64,000 nt of DNA. It comes from JAJYRX01 sp041655275. Lineage in GTDB: Bacteria > Pseudomonadota > Gammaproteobacteria > Burkholderiales > Burkholderiaceae_B. The stretch spans positions 308,963 to 372,962 of the forward strand of contig JBBAFU010000001.1 in assembly GCA_041655275.1 (NCBI GenBank). The letters are read 5' to 3'. The notes beneath the pieces were generated by a model that was not told the DNA's origin, did no database searches, and was given only the letters and a program-made list of their open reading frames with translations. Positions 60,501 to 64,000 of this stretch are shown piece after piece (position 1 is the first letter of the stretch; each line of letters begins with the position of its first letter). The position numbers and the translations under genes are program-made.

Positions 60501-63486
60501 GCTCCAGCCGGCCTTCCATATCCACCCGGGCGGCGCAGGCAAAACGCCCGTCATCACCCGTCACTCCTTCGCACAGAATGCCCAGCGATTCAGACTGCCG
60601 CTGATTGTCGTAACTATAGAAGCCGCCCACCAGCCGCTTGCGCGTCGTGTAGACCTTGTGTTGCAGACCGGACACTGTGACCGGCACACCCGCGCGCGGC
60701 TGCCCGTCCCGGCCCAGCGCCACAACGCGCACGGCAACCGGCTGATCTGCAGCAGCAAACCAGGATTCGGTCTTGATGCCAGGCTGGATATCGGCCGGCC
60801 ACACATGGGCTGAATGCGCCAGTGTCTGCAGCTCGCCGGACGGATCGATGAAGCTGGCCTCCAGCGTCCATTGCTGGGGATAATCCAGATCTGCCGGCGA
60901 CGCCAGCATCACGCGCGCACCACCGTGCGCATCCAGCTGCACGGACTGCTTGTCCAGAAACAGCCGGGGAGCAGCGTCGTGTGCCGCCTCATCCAGCGGC
61001 GAAGGACGATCGAAGGCATAATCCTCAAATGCCTCGAACCAGGGCATCCGGTCCTGCGTGAGCGCCGACAGACTCACGGGCAGGCGGGCGGCCGGTCCGC
61101 CTGTGAGGTAATTCACCTGGACATCCAGCGCTACTGCGTCCGGCGCCACCAGCGGACCACCCTGCCCTTCACCCTGATCCTGTCCCTGCAACTGCAGTGC
61201 GCCACCCAGCACAGGCAGGCGAAACGCCTCTACCTGAAACACGCTGCTTCCATACCAGCGACGCTTGCTGTCGGTTACCTGCACACGATAACTGCCCAGG
61301 GGCGCCGTCTCCGGCAACACAAACGTGCTGTAGGCGGATAATCCGCCGCTGGGCGTTTCCTGCCATTCCAAGGGGATGCGTACCGCTTCGGTCGCACCAA
61401 AAAGTGACACCAGCACGGCATCCGGCAGGCCAGTTTGCGGAACAGCCAGACCATCGCGTGTTTCCAGGCGCAGAAAATGCTTCATGGATACCGTTTCACC
61501 CGCCCGGAACAGACTGCGATCGAACACCGTGTGCACGCGGCGGGTCGGATCGACGTCCATATCCATCGGCAGATTGAAGCGCCAGCCCTCTATCCCGTCA
61601 TCCCAGGAAGACAGCACGAAGGCAAAATCCGCCTTGCCCCGGGCAAGCGGATGTCCGGCATCGATGCGCGCCGAGGCAAATACACCCGACAGCCCGGTAT
61701 CCTCACAATAATCATCACGCGGCAGTGTCCGGCGCAAATGCAGCAGACCCCGGGCGTCGGTGCGGCCCCGGGCCAGACGCAATCCGCGGCAATCGAGAAT
61801 GGTGACATCCGCATCGGCAACCACTTGCGCATCATCCAGCGTGGTTACCCAGACCAGGGCATCGTCACGACCCAGCTTGAGATGCACCGACAGATTGGTC
61901 ACCAGTGCCAGATTACGCACAAACATGGGCCGGGCATCTTCCAGCAAGCCGGCGCCCAGACGGGGAGATTCGATCTCCAGCACATGCAGGCCGGGCTCCG
62001 CCACCGGCACGCCAATCACCTCGGAAGGGCGCACGACGTCCGCCTGTGCCCCCGGCAGCACAATACGGTGGACCTCCGGCATATCCGTCAGCAAGGAGTA
62101 GCTGCGCACATCGCGCAGGCTGTCATCCTGCTGCGCTTCAGGGACAGGCGCCAGCCGGCGGATCGCCTCGAACTGCGCCGGTGACCAGTGGCCATACCGC
62201 AGGCGCTGCACGCGTGCATACCAGCGCAGGACTTCCCTGTCATCCCGGATCACCTGGTCGCGCACGGTGCCGGCCGATTGCAGCAGCGCACGCGTCAGCA
62301 GATCACCTTCGACATAACGCAGGCTCAGGGGCAAGGTGGGGGGATGGTCATCCTCTTTCGCGCCCGGAGGCACGGCGGCAAATCGTTCAACAACCCCGAA
62401 GGCTTCGGAAGCAAACTTCACCAGCGGCGGATAATCACCAATGCGAAAAGCCAGTGGAAACGCGGGCGCATTCACCAGTTGCCGGCCGGCATCGTCATGT
62501 ACGCCGGAAGGCAGATGCAGGACGGCATCGACATTGGCGGGAAACGGCCCGGGAAAGCCAACCCAGGTCAGCGGCCAGTCATCCTCGGGATCGCCCAGAT
62601 CGGGCGAATATTCACCGCCGGGAAGCTGCAGACGGATATCCGCCGCCGTTGCGCGCGGAACCGGCGATGAAAAGCGCAAACCCAGCGACTGCAGGGGCGA
62701 GCACGGCGCACGCGCATTTTCACGACCGCAGGACAGTTCGGCCGTGAATACCGGGCGCACGGTATATTCGAGCACCTCGGCTTCCTGCGTCACCAGAGGC
62801 GCGTCACTCCCGGCGTCAATGACACTGGCCACGCCCGGGCCGATTTCAAGGCGCATCTGCGCCTCGGCCGGCAGCAAGCGCATGCATTGCAGCAAATGGG
62901 TGGATTGCGTGGCGTCAAAACGGCTATCCCAGAATGTATCGAGCACCTGCTCGCGCTGCTGCCCGGCCACCAGGCGAACCGGAATGGCCTCGCCAATACC
63001 CTCCACCACACAGCGGCTGTTCTCGCGCAGCGACTGCGCCTGCACCGGACCATTGAATCTCAGGACGAATACCTGATCCTCGGCAATGGGCGAGTCGTAG
63101 GGCCGCGAGGCTATCAGCCGGGGCGCACCCGTGCCAAAGCTGAACCCGGACTGCCCTTGAATCGCCTCGCCATCCAGACTGCGCAAATCCGGCAGCAGCG
63201 CTGCCTGACACTGTACGCCCGCCGGCAGTCTGTTATTGAACTCGTAGATCCAGCGGCGGGAATCCAGCCATCGACCCGCCCCGCCGGCCTCCCCACCACT
63301 GCACGATAGCGTCAGCGGCGCCGGCAGCTGCGCATCACCAAACGGCACCATGTCATCGTCAAACGAGATCTGAACGCTGTCGATCGTTGCCACTTCACCC
63401 TGCGGCACGAATTCGCTCACCTGCACGGCCCAGGCCGGCAACATACCTGCCAGCCCCATCATCAATAACCACGCCACCTTGCGCAT
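57577..63486 (-). CDS. Alpha-2-macroglobulin-like periplasmic protein, thioester motif lost
   Basis: 1969 residues from ATG at 63486, with AGAGGG upstream (a GTG 15 nt earlier is less likely). A signal peptide (MMGLAGMLPAWAVQ) without lipobox cysteine is followed by MG domains, the macroglobulin core (LISGLPTRVRQGDRYQAEF near residue 1305) and the complement-like thioester domain. At residues 1486-1489 the expected C-L-E-Q reads G-L-P-Q in FDHDGLPQRVSRLIAM. Bacterial homologues trap invading proteases and act with PBP1c; this copy cannot form a thioester. Full-length with no frameshift. Confidence 0.93.
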   Translation of the reverse strand: MRKVAWLLMMGLAGMLPAWAVQVSEFVPQGEVATIDSVQISFDDDMVPFGDAQLPAPLTLSCSGGEAGGAGRWLDSRRWIYEFNNRLPAGVQCQAALLPDLRSLDGEAIQGQSGFSFGTGAPRLIASRPYDSPIAEDQVFVLRFNGPVQAQSLRENSRCVVEGIGEAIPVRLVAGQQREQVLDTFWDSRFDATQSTHLLQCMRLLPAEAQMRLEIGPGVASVIDAGSDAPLVTQEAEVLEYTVRPVFTAELSCGRENARAPCSPLQSLGLRFSSPVPRATAADIRLQLPGGEYSPDLGDPEDDWPLTWVGFPGPFPANVDAVLHLPSGVHDDAGRQLVNAPAFPLAFRIGDYPPLVKFASEAFGVVERFAAVPPGAKEDDHPPTLPLSLRYVEGDLLTRALLQSAGTVRDQVIRDDREVLRWYARVQRLRYGHWSPAQFEAIRRLAPVPEAQQDDSLRDVRSYSLLTDMPEVHRIVLPGAQADVVRPSEVIGVPVAEPGLHVLEIESPRLGAGLLEDARPMFVRNLALVTNLSVHLKLGRDDALVWVTTLDDAQVVADADVTILDCRGLRLARGRTDARGLLHLRRTLPRDDYCEDTGLSGVFASARIDAGHPLARGKADFAFVLSSWDDGIEGWRFNLPMDMDVDPTRRVHTVFDRSLFRAGETVSMKHFLRLETRDGLAVPQTGLPDAVLVSLFGATEAVRIPLEWQETPSGGLSAYSTFVLPETAPLGSYRVQVTDSKRRWYGSSVFQVEAFRLPVLGGALQLQGQDQGEGQGGPLVAPDAVALDVQVNYLTGGPAARLPVSLSALTQDRMPWFEAFEDYAFDRPSPLDEAAHDAAPRLFLDKQSVQLDAHGGARVMLASPADLDYPQQWTLEASFIDPSGELQTLAHSAHVWPADIQPGIKTESWFAAADQPVAVRVVALGRDGQPRAGVPVTVSGLQHKVYTTRKRLVGGFYSYDNQRQSESLGILCEGVTGDDGRFACAARVDMEGRLELVATVQDEQGRKASSATQTWISGSMAAWFGASDDDRIDIIPARTGWAVGEMAEFQVRMPFREATALVSVEREGVLQTWVQTLAAADPVIRVPVQAQWAPNVYVSVLVLRGRLRGDGTAPAPGTVIDLAKPSFRFGVATLRVPQDQHRLLVNVQADRSRYQVGDRVSVDIQVHRTDGRPAAGGSVAFAAVDAALLELAPNPSWDALQAMYPVRGYGVSTATAQMQVVGRRHYGRKAVPAGGGGGASPTRELLDTLLSWQPDVRLDDQGRARVTFRLNDAITRFELVAVADHGSDGFGTGRTDIVSARDLYLISGLPTRVRQGDRYQAEFTVRNTTGRVMPVSANIQVRDADGRPLAGFPESRQERLELAPGAAQRLRFPVRVPADAGLAQARDVTWTVRVSEEGAPDDETRAGDALKILQRVGPLVPVQVQQAGARVLAHHQPEIFAVAAPQGALRDDHGVLLGGIQLDASAGPQAGLDGVRRWFSEFDHDGLPQRVSRLIAMSDETGWSELMDVLPRYMDDDGLVAAYPRTVYSTPVGSEVLTAWLLSISDDALALGGRFSIPETRREAMLEALQAFVEGRIVRYRRAPVKDLDMRKLMAMEALSRYARLHPRLLGTVSSDPQLWHTSALIDAIGVLQRVPGVSARRESVERLTQIVKSRSVLSGRTRVLTDSALNASAWMMTSTIVNQARLASASLNWPDWEDERQPLLQGLIDMQRRGHWGSSTANVYGTLALRAYDAAYPARDVRGEVNAHDSAGKVLQSLALDGAGPAEAALAHAPLMAWESVRADTSGAGHDWLDLRYQGAGKPWVSVQALAAVRHSTPLSAGLQISRSVQPLMQARPGQWSQGDTYRVRLTLQTSTPRFWVTLSDAIPSGARILGAGLGRDSALPVAPAPTAEQDSGWWPTHVERREDAYVATYEVLPGGTTVLDYVVRLNTAGTFFLPPTRAEALYQPDVHAEWPIDAPMHVLEYAD

Positions 63487-63724
63487 GCACCCTCTCTTCA
63501 CCGCAGGAAGACGGCAGCGCCGTCTATGCCGGCCATTGTTCTTGATATTGATGATTCATTCTAAGCCTATCGGCCGGGTCTGCAAGCCGGCTCAGGCGTG
63601 CTGTGCACTGCTTCTGATGCAGATTTGCGGCGCTGTTGCAGCGCGAGCGCGATACAGGGCCAACCTGATATACAATGTACAGCTTGTCGTCAGGGGCGAT
63701 TTTTCTGTTTTGCCCTGCCGGTAC

Positions 63725-63801
<77 letters not shown>

Positions 63802-63803
63802 TT

Positions 63804-63910
63804 GGCTCTACCCCATTAACGGGGGACGGGCATTCGGCTCGGCTCTACCCCATTAACGGGGGACGGGCATTCATCGGCTCTACCCCGCAAACGGGGGACG
63901 GGCATTCATC
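63804..63910 (+). repeat. Three tandem ~35-bp repeats beginning GGCTCT
   Basis: Units at 63804-63835, 63841-63875 and 63876-63910 share GGCTCTACCCC, then six variable bases (ATTAAC, ATTAAC or GCAAAC), then GGGGGACGGGCATTC. Each has a CCCC/GGGG hairpin. The first unit starts 2 bp after the tRNA CCA end. ISL3-family ends commonly start GGCTCT, and an ISL3-like transposase fragment follows at once, so these are probably repeated element termini. Confidence 0.85.
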
Positions 63911-64000
63911 AAACCCTGTTGATTACACCATCCCAGCCGCAGGTGGCCAAGACCCGCAGCCGGTAATTCTCAAAATTCCTGAAGCCATAGGCACGACGCG
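63909..64000 (-). CDS. ISL3-family-like transposase, C-terminal end (cut by window edge)
   Basis: The last 29 codons of a minus-strand gene entering from the right edge. RRAYGFRNFENYRLRVLATC then GWDGVINRV* resembles the tail of ISL3-type transposases (KRRAYGFRN-F-NYRLRV). The stop overlaps the end of the third GGCTCT repeat, which would be the element terminus. Too little is visible to know if the transposase is intact. Confidence 0.6.
   Translation of the reverse strand, partial: RRAYGFRNFENYRLRVLATCGWDGVINRV

Noticed and set aside
63804..63910. Possible CRISPR array
   Set aside because: Units are contiguous or nearly so with no unique spacers, and contain hairpins next to a transposase end; IS termini fit better.

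Overview
The window (high G+C, tightly packed genes) is chromosomal DNA of a betaproteobacterium of the order Burkholderiales, most likely family Alcaligenaceae (Bordetella, Castellaniella or Kerstersia type). The grounds are gene content and order: the leuC-leuD-leuB-asd-fimV-truA-trpF string, hemC-hemD-hemX-hemY, recA-recX near sucC-sucD, a sugar-permease-free PTS (EIIA-HPr-EI) beside gshB, a beta-type tRNA-Val(GAC), and an aspartate carbamoyltransferase with a long N-terminal extension. The species assignment is inference.

Layout. 1-6076 (minus): thrS, infC (apparent AUC start), gshB, PTS EIIA, HPr, EI and the start of ubiK. 6117-9664: accessory patch with a helicase gene broken by several internal deletions, an RHH/RelE toxin-antitoxin pair, an FAD amine-oxidase-like gene, and tRNA-Val(GAC) with its terminator. 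9707-21236 (minus): aroC and the leucine/aspartate/tryptophan string, with a TRAP permease pair lodged between truA and trpF. 21319-29062: selO, a DUF2069 gene, yihY, a tnpB-only IS200/IS605-type element, a CBS-domain gene, dusA, thrB and a membrane protein. 29032-38256 (minus): a ten-gene Tad/Flp-like pilus operon whose ATPase carries an N-terminal FHA domain. 38387-46672 (minus): ppa, hemY, hemX, hemD, hemC, a 41-residue membrane protein, terC, sucD and sucC. 46758-53391: a DUF2889 gene, metE/metR (divergent), recX, recA and rdgC, with a LexA box on the recA promoter. 53417-63486 (minus): pyrB, a lipoprotein, pbpC and a 1969-residue alpha-2-macroglobulin-like protein without its thioester. 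63725-64000: tRNA-Ile2(CAU), three tandem ~35-bp repeats and the C-terminal end of an ISL3-like transposase.

Most of the window is housekeeping metabolism (Leu, Thr, Met, Trp, chorismate, haem, glutathione, TCA cycle, pyrimidines) in translationally coupled operons, many with 4-bp ATGA overlaps. The least ordinary parts are: the compact Tad-like locus; a TnpB with the rearranged RuvC active site known from Fanzor relatives; the thioester-less macroglobulin paired with PBP1c; the ATCase with a helix-turn-helix-like front end; and the repeat cluster at the right edge. No CRISPR array, rRNA gene, prophage or replication origin was seen.
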